Source: Rhyacophila brunnea (lineage: Eukaryota; Arthropoda; Insecta; Trichoptera; Rhyacophilidae). Taken from it: a stretch of 64,000 bases of DNA. Each line of letters begins with the position of its first letter. Within the stretch, counting starts at the first letter, position 1. The notes under the pieces were generated by a model, which had not been told where the DNA came from, ran no database searches, and saw only the letters and a program-made list of their open reading frames with translations. Below are positions 11,477-23,516 of the stretch, piece by piece. The position numbers and the translations under genes were made by a program. The DNA lies in contig JAGYXB010001071.1 of the NCBI GenBank assembly GCA_022495005.1, positions 372,001-436,000 of the forward strand, read 5' to 3'.

Positions 11477-13739
11477 TTGAAAGATTATTTTATTTTCTAA
11501 CATAATTAATTAACCGGCGTTTAATTAGAAGTGGTTAATAACAATTATGGCTGCGATTCTAAACAATATTATTTTTATAATAGCAACAAATACGTAGGAA
11601 ACGACAGATAATAATATGTACCTAACTAAACCTATTTCTAAGCCGTGGGAACGTATAACAGCGTTCATTGTACATTTTTGTGATTGTGGTACACTGGAAC
11701 ACGGTTGCGTTTGGCGGCAATAAAGTTTTGCGCCATTTAACAAGTGTTTTTGCCGTTGAGGTCTTCAATATTCAAACTACTAATAAAGGGTAATTTTAAA
11801 ATATACTTTATTTAAAAAATATTACTTCAAATCTTTGGACCCACATTATAAAACTTACTTATTGACTTACAGGCTAACAGCGACGAATCAATTAGTGTGC
11901 AGCAATCATCACACTGCCTTTATAAATCATGAAAATTCTGGATAAAAATAACATTTTCATGCACTTTTGTCACACAGATGATATACTTGTATTTATGTCG
12001 TAAAAAAAGTCGCCTCCACCACAATTTTACGGCATTTATTCATATTGTACCTGAACCTACATACTTATTTAAAAACAAATGCTTGTTGTAATCGGTAAAT
12101 TCAGCTCATTTGCAATATTTCATTTTGCAAAATCAGTTTTAATTATTTTTTTAAATAAAAATAAGTACATCAATTCACGTAAGTATCTCAAAAACTTATA
12201 TTTTATGATTCTCCTTAGTATTATTCAGTGTTGCGCGAATTTTGTGAAAAGTGTGCCATGATGTGCAAAATGATGGATACCTATGTAGACCATATAAGAC
12301 GTAATGACTGCGACAACCAGGTCATATTTAGAAAAAAATGCCAGCCAACAGGACACTAAAGAATCTGACCAGATAACCTAGCGGAAGTCAATAGGATTTA
12401 TAGATACTGGAACATGATTTAAAAAATCTTCAAACGCCAAAAGGGTTTCCGATTAGTTGAGAGCAAACGTTGCTCAAAGTAATATGCTGTGCCAGCTGTG
12501 ACGATCAGAGATACGTATCGAATATTGGATCTTGCCGACAGTGCCAAAAGCCATGACGTTTTTAACCGTAGCCAATCATCCCTATTAATATTTTCAGGGT
12601 TCCTATAGGTTGTGTGTGTGTTTGTCCATATTAAAATGTGTAGACATTATTACCATCTTCGCAATTTAAAAGATGTATTTATAGATTGTGTTAAGAATTG
12701 GCGGAATTTAAAAAGCTTCCTTTACCATGAAGAACTTTTGCATCTGTTAAGATCACTCTTTTAAAAGTGAACGATGTGATTTCGATTACAACTTAGTCCA
12801 CGATTTTTTCAAGGAATTTTACTGTATGTATCTTTCCGATGATTTTCAAAATTTTGTATTTTTAAAACCCTTAACTCTAGACGTGTTAATGTTATCTTGA
12901 ACTTTTATTTAAATAAAAAATAGGCGTCGGCAACTCGAACTAGCTTAAGCTAACGTAACTTAGTAATATAAAATAAATCATAAGATCATTTTCCAAATTG
13001 GAAGCCTTATTTGCTCTCTTTAACGACGTGGAGATATGAATCTGACTCATGCTGCGTCTTATTAAAGCTTGGGCGAATAATATCATTATGAAACGTCATG
13101 TGCATTCATTTCTTCTGTTTAGTGTTACATTTATTATGTGATAAAAATATTGCATAACTTTTTTATATTATAATATTATTATGACACCACGCGACCGTAA
13201 AAGGTTTCAATAGAAATGTTATCAATAATTAAATTGGCATTTGATTTGTAAGTAAATATCACACCGTTAGATTGATCAAAAATTGATAGGTTGTAAAATT
13301 ATAATAAACTTCTTTATAAATATACCTGTACGTTCTTCAATGATTGGTTATTACAACTAGGTAATAAATAAATAGTTTGTATTAATTTTATCATACTGAT
13401 TATGTAAAAGTAATTATTACATAAATAATAATTGTTGATTTCTTCTACCGTTTTACAAATGTATATAAGTACAACCTTTATTTGGTCACTAGTGTTAATA
13501 TCGTGTTAAATCAATTATGTAAAGTATGATTTTATTTTATTGCTATAATATAATAGGGCCTACTTTTTCTAATGACGATCACGACATAGTTCATTCAACC
13601 CGTTAAAGCAATAGTAATGGTAGTATTAGCATGTAGCTATAAGGAAAATCTACTGACGGAACTACGATAAAAGAAATTTATTAAACTATATGTAATTAAT
13701 CAATACGTACCATTTATGATAAATAATAAAATATATTAT
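11477..13739. other. AT-rich stretch, no gene recognised
   Basis: A minus-strand frame at 11525-11743 encodes a cysteine-containing start followed by a hydrophobic tail. It opens with TTG, and I recognise no family. A slightly less AT-rich patch at 12290-12570 could be old decayed repeat. Nothing else supported. Confidence 0.4.
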
Positions 13740-13784
13740 ATTTTATAAAAAAAAACTGTCATATAATTTGCGATCGTTGAAAGC

Positions 13785-14005
13785 ATTCATTGTAGTAGCA
13801 CAGCTACAAAGGTTCCGTCGCCGAGGCCAGCCCTCACTCACCCTGCAGCGGTACTACAAAAGCGATCTACGCGCCGCATTACTTGCATGATGGGAAGCGC
13901 GAGAGTTGGCGATGGACCGATTGAAGTGGCGCAAAATTGTGCTTGCTTTATGCTACCCTAAATTGGGTAGAGTGTAAGAAGAAGACGAAGAAAAAGAAAA
14001 AAACC
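13785..14005 (+). pseudogene. RTE-like LINE tail with in-frame stop and GAA-rich tail
   Basis: The frame 13813-13977 reads a decayed C-terminus of a LINE polyprotein, including RRRGQPSLTLQRYY, RELAMDRLKWRKIV and PKLGRV before its stop. There is one internal TGA. Arginine-rich RRGQP and DRxKWR motifs close to the stop are typical of RTE/craniofacial-protein-2-like ORFs. A GAAGAAGA...AAAGAAAAAA tail follows to about 14005. Severely 5'-truncated. Confidence 0.6.
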
Positions 14006-14350
14006 TTCAGCTTTATATACCTACTTAATGTTTCTTTAAAAAATATTTTTTCTATTTAAATTCATTTAGATAAATAATTCTACCAATTAGTGTCGGTATA
14101 TGAGCTTTTTTTAATAATTCAAGGGTTAATTGTGTTTTCATTTAATTAAAAAAATGTTCTAGAGAATGAAAATGTTTTAAGTTGGAATCATTTTTATTTA
14201 CATCAAATCGAAATCGATACCATGACTACATTGTTAATAGTGTTGGTACCTACCAAAACAATTTTGAATGAACTGTGTGTACGTCAGTGCATTAGGTTAC
14301 ATGTATTTTGTAAATATTATCTAAATTGCATAGATAAGGTTATCAAGTTG

Positions 14351-15130
14351 GGTTACATATAAACTGTACGTAAAAAATTTTCACCGTAGCACAGTTCGCC
14401 GTTAGCTTTCTATCGGAAAGATATAACTGATGAGAATATTTAATCTGAACATTAATTCAATGTTCATAGCCGATTTTGGCAAAATTCATAAATTCAAGAA
14501 TGTAAACTTGACCTAACCTAACATAACCTAACAAACAATCCAGTATATCGGCTATTTTCAAAAATTGTTTTCCGCTAGCTTCCTGTAAACCGAAAAGAAC
14601 CGTGTTTTATTTAGTCATGAATTTTATCTGAGTACTATACGACCCAATAAGGCTGGATGGTCTTTAATATAAGACCATCGTCGGTGTTTTGTAAAAAGGG
14701 CGAATTAACCAAAATGCTATATTACAGGAGGAGGATTTTTAACTTTTGACATTTATATGTTAATTACCTGTGGATGATTATAAATATCTAACAAGTTAAT
14801 AAAGCTTAGAAAGAATACTTTCATTATAATAGGCATTATTATATAATATTTTAAAAGGTCTAATATGTCACATTCGCTTTTTATTCGTAATACTAAATGG
14901 ATATTCGCCCTTACGATTATCGTTTTTAAGTACTTTCCTGTGGAGATACAAATTCTCCGTTTTTACACAACAAAGCTAGTGGGGCACATATTGTATTTTC
15001 ATTAAAATTTCGATTTCGCCAAAATTGTTGATTCGCCCTTTTTACAAAACACCGACGATATATTTCCGACTTATATTAACATTTCACGGTAAAGTGTAAT
15101 ACGGCGAACTGCATACGTACAAATTTACGG
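14351..15130 (+). mobile_element. MITE-B copy, interrupted by another TIR element
   Basis: Matches the copy at 25743-26109 along its whole length (CAGTTCGCCGT near both ends, TTTTGGCAAAATTCAT, CAGTATATCGGCTATTTTC, ACTATACGACCC) except for a 379-bp insertion at 14679-15057. Contains short TAACC units at about 14513-14537. Non-coding. Termini share TGTACGTA and CAGTTCGCCG motifs in inverted orientation but are imperfect. Confidence 0.65.
14679..15057. mobile_element. TIR element nested inside MITE-B
   Basis: Perfect 27-bp terminal inverted repeats (CGTCGGTGTTTTGTAAAAAG...). AT flanks both ends, and the uninterrupted site in the 25.7-kb copy (26042-26043) has a single AT, so removing the insert plus one AT restores the empty site. 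No transposase frame inside. Confidence 0.8.
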
Positions 15131-15820
15131 ACACCATCAAGTTGCGGTTGCGTCTAGTATGAATGTGCGAGCCCAATAAGGTATATTATATATTACACTA
15201 TATTAATAATATGTTGTTTGCAAAATAATAAAATAATTATGTACAAAATAAACCGGACAAACAATAATGTTTATTGAGTACAGTCCACGTCTAATAATAA
15301 TGTATTTTCCGTTCATTAAAAATTATTTCCAGAATAATAATTATAACAATTATTATTATAGAATGAAAGTGGAACAGATCTTGGAGCCAAATTTCATAGA
15401 CACAAATTACTTTAATCCATTATTGCCATATTATTTTATGAAACGACTGTGCCATTATCATTATGGTGATTTTGTACGGTCGATTTGAATTGCAACCTCT
15501 CTATTCTGCGTCTATTGTTACTGAATGCATTACGAAAATAAATTTAAGCTTTACATTTCTTACTGTCTCTAAAATAAACAAAACGCAAATTTTTATAGTA
15601 CTTTTTACACTTTTATTAATAATTGTATGTACATCTTGAAAATGTATCTCTGAGGCGGACGAAACTGCTCCAGATATAATTAATAAAGTGGAAAAGGTAC
15701 ACTCAAAAATTGCGTTTTATTAAATTAAATTAATATTACAATGCTTTTTCCACCTTGAATTGACAGCTAACATAATAAAAGATATTCTAAAATAAGAAAA
15801 CTGAAATTCTAAAATTCTAA
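15131..15820. other. AT-rich stretch, nothing recognised
   Basis: The plus-strand frame 15267-15488 is asparagine- and tyrosine-rich from AT-rich sequence and has no recognisable features. Confidence 0.45.
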
Positions 15821-15827
15821 AACCTAA

Positions 15828-16140
15828 CTTAACCTAAGATAACATTATTTAAACAAAAACTATATACTATTCTTTATTAAATCAACACGTTCAACCACTA
15901 ACACATTAGTTATATTATGATTATGGTACAAAAAATATGTATCTTTAACACTATGACTAAACCTATAATCCATATTATGTCCGATTTTAAGAAAATCATA
16001 TGGGCATCCATAGATTGGACAGTATTAACAGATTTTTTTTACGAGAAACGAGTGTTAGCCACTTGCTCAACTTATTAGTCCCAAACTCTAGGTCCAAACA
16101 CATATTGAAAAACAGCATATGGTTTTTGTTTCCAGACCAA
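15828..16140 (-). repeat. SINE (family A) copy, minus strand, head lost
   Basis: Same order of blocks as the copy at 10.1-10.4 kb: degraded TTAGG-like tail, CCACTAACACATTAG, GATACATATTTTT, GTTAGCCACTTGCTCA, and the CCAAACTCTAGG block. Here it also has the CCCATATGATTTTC segment shared with the plus-strand copy at 3.89 kb. It ends before the tRNA-like head. Confidence 0.55.
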
Positions 16141-16499
16141 GGAAATAATTAGTAATAATAAAATAGTTATATTTAGTGATACTAAAATGTAGACGTTAAG
16201 TCAATATTGCCTATTGATAATGGTGTGCAACCAAAATTAAATAGGTCTTTTTTATTATAACCATATGATTATACATATATTATAATGTTATACCTATATT
16301 ATACTGTTATTTGTAAAGTTTTTTAATCACCATTCTTTATTTGAAAAATATGAAATAATATAATTAGAAAGAAAATTGAATATATAATAGATATTCTTTA
16401 AAGTTAAGAGAAGTGGAATATAGAGACGATCAACCAACTGCTATAGTATGTTATGTAAATTAATTTAAAAAAATATTTCATGAAAGAAGTGATTACCGC

Positions 16500-16995
16500 A
16501 TACACTAAACAATTATTTTACCACGTTCTTATTAGCTCGTATTCGTGTTTGTACGGTACAGATTTTTTCTTGTTTGTCCAAGATTTGTATTGGACGATTG
16601 AAGATTTTTAACTAAGTTTCTGACTAGCTAGACATTTGAAACTTTTATCAGAACACAATGTCAATGCATTCTTTTAATACTTCTGGCCATCTTTCAGCAG
16701 AATTGAATTAATTTTCAGTTAATTCTGTTTTGTATGTTTCGGAAAAAAATCGTTAAAAGTAAAACACTATTATTGGTTGCTAAGGGGGTCCTAGCAATTA
16801 AATTATTAATATATACGTGCGTTACTATGCAAATCAATATGAAATGTCAAAATGACATTTCAGTATTCTATATTTATTCAGTATTTCTATCAAGTACAAG
16901 AAAAAAGTATTTATTAATACATAGAATTGTCAAGTTTATATGATTCAACAGAAAATTTAAAATAGTGGTATATAAAAAGTTCTTTTTATCTTGTA
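16500..16995 (+). repeat. Palindrome-bearing repeat family C, copy 1
   Basis: About 500 bp shared with 47360-47830 (+) and 26330-27115 (-). Blocks include TTAGCTCGTATTC, TTTTCAGTTAATTCTGTTTTGTAT, TATATACGTGCGTTACTATG, a perfect hairpin GAAATGTCAAAATGACATTTC, and GTTCTTTTTATCTTGTAATT. TA dinucleotides flank weak inverted tips (CCACGTT / AGTGG), but similarity continues a little beyond them, so the ends are uncertain. Non-coding; the 69-residue frame at 16734-16943 is not conserved in the other copies. Confidence 0.65.
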
Positions 16996-18239
16996 ATTGT
17001 TTATTATCAATTCGTTTTGGATAAAATAAATCGAGCAAGGCTTTTTTAATGAAACAAAAATATTTAAAAAATGTTTTAGTTAATTCATTATCGTATAGTC
17101 AGTCAAATAAAAACACAGTATTAATTGGAAACTCAGTTACCTATCTATCTATATTGGTATTGGTCCATTATATAAATATGTGTGTTAAGTATTATGCTCT
17201 ATAATTTCATTCCTAATGTTATTTTACAAAGTCAGCTCTTTTACTTGTTAAATTATGTTTATATCGGAAATTGGTTGCAAACTCGTTAAAATCCATCAAC
17301 GGATAGTGATATTTTACACTATTTGACCATTTAGCAAAACATTACTTACATAAATTAGAAATAGGTAAGCATTATAATATGATACACTGATAATATAAGT
17401 TATTAGTATATGTACGATTAAATAGGTTCATTTTGAATAAACCCAACATATGTTTCACATCGCGTTAATGATTGCCATACAAAAAGTATTGATAAAATAA
17501 ACTTTCATTTATTGTTTTTCAGAAGATGTTTAGAAATTTTTTGTCGGAACCTTACTATACTATTATTATCATAAACGATTAAAAATTCTTTAATATTTAT
17601 AAGCGTGAAAGTAATATTTTTTGTGTAATCATTATTAAAGTTATCAATGCATGGATTTTTTATTTATTCTGTTTTACAGAGGGCAAAGTCTTATACTGGT
17701 ACGTATTATACATGTATTTATTTGTAAACGTTTGTATGCCAAGGTATTCGTAAATCAATATATGACTTCAACTGTATTAAACAATATAAATAGGTATGGA
17801 CTCCTAGTATGTAATATATATATAATATAATTTACATTAGTTTTGACTTAAGTGGAGATAAGTCTGTCTAAAAAACTATGGAAAATTTAATCACTGATTA
17901 TTAACAAATAAGTAGAAGATTGCGATCGAGAAATATGAAACTTTTAATTCTCAATTAACATAAATATTTTTTTAAAACTTTCAAAATTTTCAAAAAATTG
18001 ATTCTCGAAAATTCGAGAAATTATCATGACATGTGTCTGTATTGAATGTACTAATTAAGTATAATGTTAATAAGCCTTAATAATGAATGACGGTTATAAT
18101 AATTTTATGTAATTATAAAAAAATCATATTAGGAATGATCTTGCATATTGGTAAAAATAGTAAACAAAAAAATCTAAAATCATTCATTGACATGGTAAAA
18201 TAAAGATGATGATGATTCTGTAATTCTAAATGATAATTC
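16996..18239. other. AT-rich stretch, nothing recognised
   Basis: No supportable gene, RNA or repeat. Confidence 0.5.
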
Positions 18240-18360
18240 TTTAATTTACATCTTGTTCAAAAGGTTCATTGGATCCTAAAAAAAATTAATCAAATGCCTA
18301 ATCCAAGGCAGGATTTAATTTACTTTTAAAAACTAACAAACACTATGTACGCATTGTAAA
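18240..18360 (+). repeat. hAT-like MITE fragment
   Basis: TTTAATTTACTTTTAAAAACTAACAAACACTATGTACGCATTG closely follows the inner right part of the element at 55837-56421. Both termini are missing. Confidence 0.45.
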
Positions 18361-18361
18361 T

Positions 18362-18556
18362 TCTTAAAATAGGTTCTGCTTAGCTCAATCAGTGTACTTC
18401 CTTGTATTAGGCTTATTTTTTGTATTTACACTTTTCTACTGTTTAATGCTGATCTATTTCTTTGTTTATTTGATTTCTTTGCTTCTAAATGTCATGTTGT
18501 GAACGTCTGCAATTAGTAATTTGTAGTTTTCACTATATGGTTTATTTTTTAAATAA
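18362..18556 (+). repeat. Jockey-like LINE 3' UTR copy (subfamily 1)
   Basis: Matches the 3' untranslated end of the LINE fragment at 49.27-49.44 kb: GGTTCTGCTTAGCTCA, TTTCTACTGTTTAATG and CATGTTGTGAACGTC, in the same order. Only the last ~190 bp of the element are present. Confidence 0.6.
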
Positions 18557-20029
18557 TCTTAGCCTACCACATCACACCACTGCGGCGTCAGGGGTCTGAT
18601 TTGTCTACCTATTTATATAATTTTTGTTTCGAAGTTATAAGCAGTTCCAATATATTGAACAGCTTACCTATTTATACGCCAAAATACATACATATAATAG
18701 AGGTGCACTGATTTATGAGAACAAGTTTAGTTATGTACGTTAAAAAAAACAATGTTGAAAATTGATGTTCTTAAAATTACTTAGGTATTCTTATATACTA
18801 TATTTTAGTCTACAGTAGGTAGTAATTATGTCGATCCATTTTTGAAAATCGTGCCTAATACATAATGCTCATATCATATATAATTTTCATCTTACAACGT
18901 AATTATTCGTATGATGGTTATGATTAAGTATATTAAACAATCAAACCTTCCGCACGTTTTTGCGTCAAGACCGTATAGCTAGCAGAAAATATACGGTGTT
19001 TTTTTTAAATATATGTAAATTTAAAACAAATCTCTTCATCCGTGAATTAAGTGCAATAAATCACCGGCTTATCACCTGATCTAGATTAAACAATGAATGA
19101 CTCATCATTAATCTAAAAAAACTTTAAACGTTAAAATGGTATAAAAAATATTTTAACGCCTCGTATTTTCACTGGGTTACCAGGGTCAATTCATAGTGCA
19201 ACCAAAAATTTCCCTTTCGTCCAATTTTAGAGTCATTATTACATGTATGTAGACTATTTACTATCCCGTCGAGATATAGCGGCGAACTACTGACCAGTCG
19301 ATCTCGGGTTTGATACTACATACGAGACAAACATATTTTCAATTAAGCGCGAAATATATTATTATGCATGTCGCGTACTATCACGTGATGTCTCAGTAAA
19401 AAAGTGTGTAATGTCATTTTTCTTGGTGTTTAAAATGTTATCAGACTGATGCTTCTATCCCGTAGTACATTTTGAACCTTTTTAAACGAACATTGTCAGT
19501 CAGCAAAATCTGCCGAAATTACCAATACAACAATGAGGTCACCTCACGTTGTACTACACTACATCGACAACTGTATGACGTTTTGAACGTTTTTTATCAT
19601 TTTATACATGCCTACACATTTTTCAATCATGTCAAAATCGCGTGTTTTTTTGTTTTTTGCGGTTGGCACCATGTATTTTCTATAAGATTGTTTTCTATTA
19701 TCTATGGTCTTCGGGTTGGGTTCTGTTCAAAATATTATTGAATTTACAGAAAATCGTTACTAGGTTACTCCAACAGTGAATTTACAGAGATCGTGTCCGT
19801 TGAAAATATTCTGTAAAATAACGAAACCATTGACTAAATTTGTTACCGTAACAGCGTGACAGTACGCGACATGCATCTCAATATAATCACTACTTTATGA
19901 TCGATGTCGTGGACCGATAAATTTTATGATTTTTATATTATGTCAATACTCGATAAGTACAGCTACGTTATTAGTGTAGTTAAATTGGTAGTTAATTATA
20001 GATAAAATAATATTCTGTTCGTGTACGCA
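18557..20029. other. AT-rich stretch, nothing recognised
   Basis: Frame 19472-19741 (+) has no recognisable features and its codon content follows background composition. Confidence 0.45.
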
Positions 20030-20580
20030 TTGCAACAAGGTGCCATTACCGGCAGTTTGCAATTTAGAAGAGATTTTTATTTAGCTACGTATTTTTTTCG
20101 ACTTTCGACGATAAATAATGAGATCTCTGCCATTCTGGGCAGTGTTGACTTGTATGTTTCTGATAACTATCTTATAAACAGGGAGCATCAGTGCTGTTTA
20201 TTCTCCCAAGGTGCAGAACCACCCTGCCACTGGTAATGCCAATTGGGAGGGCGATAACTATGTTCAACCAAATTGCTTCGGGTGTTGATATATTCCACTT
20301 GCGTGAGAGTGAGTTTAGGTGGACGCTGTTTTATAAATTCTTACAATAGGGTCTCTTTAGCAAATTCGGTGTACTTCTTTGAACTTTTATAGATTTTATA
20401 GTATTTTCACCGCTTTTGTATGTTCATAATATTATGTTATATTTTTATATTTTCATTTTTATCCCTTTTTATTACATTTATTTTTCTTTGTTTTTTTATA
20501 ATAATGTTACAAGTCATGCTGTGGATGTCTTAAACTTATAATTTGTAATGTTCACAATATGTTTTAAAAAAAATACTATT
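20030..20580 (+). pseudogene. Jockey-like LINE 3' fragment (subfamily 1), frameshifted
   Basis: The translation LQFRRDFYLATYFFRLS... is the same as the C-terminal part of the copy at 48.6-49.3 kb (LQFRRNFYLATYFFRLI). A 2-base insertion near 20192, after REHQ, shifts the frame and gives an early stop at 20236. Without it, similarity continues through PIGRAITMFNQIA to a shared stop near 20349. The 3' UTR (CTTATAATTTGTAATGTTCAC) runs to about 20580. Dead, 5'-truncated copy. Confidence 0.7.
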
Positions 20581-21294
20581 TTTGTTAAAGGTCATTTAAA
20601 TGTTTCGTTGTATTTGTTTGTATGTATAAATAGTCCTTTCAATGGCAACTAGAGCTTTATTTGTATCATAATATAAATGCTTTGGTTTCGGAACAAGTCA
20701 ACCGTGTTTCATATCAACATTCAAGTTTTAATTTAATTCTTGGTAATATCTTCATATAAATAACAATTTATAACACCGACTATTTGAATGAGCAATCCTG
20801 TTTAATTTCTTGCGTATATTGTTAGATGCGACCAATGTTAAATTTTCTATAAACAGTTAATATAGTAATTAGTCATACTAAATATTTTCCGACTTAACTT
20901 TCTTATATTATATAGAATGATTTTTTCAATATTTCTGGTATCTACAGTAAATTTTCAAACATATATAAAATTTATCATCTAACATATCAGTATAATAAAA
21001 ATATGATTCTGTAGAACTTCTTTCATTAAAAACTTCTACGAATATTGTAGTCATTCCCACAGGACAGTTCAATAACGCTTTATGACTTAATGACAGTCAG
21101 ATTAAAAAAACTTAGAAATACAACGCTTCTGGAAAGACCTCAAATATTACCAATTTCTATACGCGTTTCATTCACATAACAAAATTTAATTCATATCACG
21201 ATAACTTCTGAAAATTAAATATCGATTGCATAATCTGCAAACTGGCTAAATCCATTTGGGCAAATTGTTCAGGAAGGAGAAAAAACTTAATAAT
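20581..21294. other. AT-rich stretch, nothing recognised
   Basis: No supportable feature. Confidence 0.5.
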
Positions 21295-21298
21295 TTAA

Positions 21299-21456
21299 GG
21301 GGGGACGTAGGTACGCCGCGTAGGTCAAAATGGAGCTTTTATAGTATTTTCAAAGAACGGTCCTGGACATTCCTTAAACGTTGAAGATAATCCCAGGATC
21401 ATGCTTTGAAAATACAATAAAAGCTCCATTTTGACCTACGCGGAGCACGTGCGCCG
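21299..21456. mobile_element. Miniature TTAA element (158 bp), piggyBac-type MITE
   Basis: TTAA at 21295-21298 and 21457-21460. The insert is almost entirely two inverted arms (GTAGGTCAAAATGGAGCTTTTAT ... TTTTGACCTACGCGGAGCACG), matching only the outer ~85 bp of each end of the 835-bp element at 10.6 kb. It is an internally deleted derivative capable of forming one long hairpin. Confidence 0.8.
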
Positions 21457-22706
21457 TTAAGATTTCGAAAAATACATGGAAATTATTTCTTTTACAAAAA
21501 ATTAGCTGTATGATAAATTAATACACTATTTAAGCTTCCCTTTTATATTTAAAGAAAATTGTTATAAAGAGCGGAGTTGTTCCATTTACGATATTGAAAA
21601 TTTGGCACTTGCAGTTGGCTGTTTTGTGTGAAGAACGATAACGTATTTATGTATAGGGTTATGAGTTTGAAATTTTGTGTAAGCACAGAAAACATGCTTA
21701 ATGCCATGAAAATCTCATTTTTGGTCCAACATGCAGTTAACTGACATACAGATTAAACAGTCGATATTCTTTAACACGTGTTTACGTTTATTCCATATTT
21801 TTCCACACTCTAGAAAATTAAATCTTGCTTCAGCCTCACCCAGAAGGCAACCCACTTCCCATTTATTTTGTGTTTCCTGGTCATTTCAATCACAAACTAC
21901 GATGAAACGTTTTTTGTATTCAATGAATATTAAAACGTCATAAAACCTTGTCACAACATCTAAACCAGCTGTTTAAACAATGGAATAAAATGCTCATAAA
22001 ACTTATGTTTCTCTATTGATAACTATGTCGATGTATTTTTAAATACATGTCATAATTTGTATATACATTGACTGCATATTATGAGGGTATCTAGCTAGTT
22101 ACTTTTGAATAGATGCAATAATCTAACCTAACAATTTGTATGTTTACAGTATATGTATACCTACGCGTACCTTTATAAATAAGATAATTCCATTTTTATT
22201 CATTGCTAAAATTCCCTTTGGTTTGTTCTCATAATCTGAATTTTATAATTATATATTCAAACTTAAAATAATATGTAATCGAACAACTTTACTTGATTAT
22301 ATACGCTTCTCAATACCTAAAAATCATGTCTCAACCACTAAAAATTAAACAATATCCGTTAGTAAGGTACTATATTATACACATTGAATAATTAAAAATT
22401 TATGTATGTAATGCAATATTATATAATGCATATAGGTATATATGCACTACCTTACAGTACAGCATAACAATTAAATAAATCAATTTTGTTAAAACTACGT
22501 TTCTAATTGATAATTTTATCAATCAATCTAATTGATTATTACTAGGAATGTGTATATAAATTATTAAGTTACATCTTTATAACGATATGTTTTGATTTGT
22601 GTTAGTATTGTACTTATACAGCGATATGTACGAAATAAAATAAATAATAATGCATTACCACTTTATTTAATTTATTATACGTTTTTTGAAGTTGAAAATT
22701 ATTTTT
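21457..22706. other. AT-rich stretch, nothing recognised
   Basis: Frame 21731-21943 (+) is unrecognised and probably chance. Confidence 0.45.
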
Positions 22707-23516
22707 AATTAACTATTTCTTTTATTCAAACGAATAATTCACAAGATTTAAGAATATATCATTCTGATTATTGAACATTATATTATTTAGAAGAACACTA
22801 ACTGAGAGAGTATATCACAACCAATAGAAAAAACTTTTTTGAAAAAAGTAAGCCAACCGGTCGGGAATCGAACCGGCATCTCCAACGGGTAAACGCCCCA
22901 AACTCGTCGCATTCAGCCATTATGCTACGGAAGACATACTAATGACGACAAATATTTAAGCTATTGGCTATTAAATACCTACCACTCAGCGCTCTTCGAA
23001 ATCATGTTACTTCGGCAATCGATTTTTGTTTTATTAAATCAAAGTAGGTAGTTATTTTACTATTACAACGATTACTAACCGACGTCTAGGAATTTCTCCA
23101 ATATTTTTTAAGCAACTTCTTGTACTTGCTAATAATTTTTTAATTAACTATTTCTTTTATTCAAACGAATAATTCACAAGATTTAAGAATATATCATTCT
23201 GATTATTGATACCTACTTTGATTTAATACCTTTGATATATACCTACTTTGATTTAATAAACAAAAATCGATTGCCGAAGTAACATGATTTCGAAGAGCGT
23301 TGAGTGGTAGGTATTTAATAGCCAATAGCTTAAATATTTGTCGTCATTAGTATGTCTTCCGTAGCATAATGGCTGAATGCGACTAGTTTGGGGCGTTTAA
23401 CCGTTGGAGATGCCGGGTTCGATTCCCGACCGGTTGGCTTACTTTTTTCAAAAAAGTTTTTTCTATTGGTTGTGATATACTCTCTCAGTTAGTGTTCTTC
23501 TAAATAATATAATGTT
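22707..23516. repeat. 277-bp near-perfect inverted repeat carrying tRNA-derived SINE B
   Basis: Arms 22774-23050 and 23240-23516 are the same length and almost identical in inverted orientation, separated by 189 bp. A direct repeat of ~65 bp (block TTCACAAGATTTAAGAATATATC) begins at 22707 and again at 23141, the second inside the spacer. Each arm carries a SINE with a tRNA-like head. In the right arm the A box is TAGCATAATGG (23362-23372) and the B box GGTTCGATTCC (23416-23426); in the left arm they are on the minus strand at 22917-22927 and 22864-22874. Flanking stems do not fold as a full acceptor stem, so these are SINEs, not tRNA genes. Confidence 0.8.

Noticed and set aside
22845..22950. 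tRNA gene on the minus strand
   Set aside because: A and B boxes are good but the ends do not pair as an acceptor stem, and the unit sits in a SINE-like context with an inverted twin.
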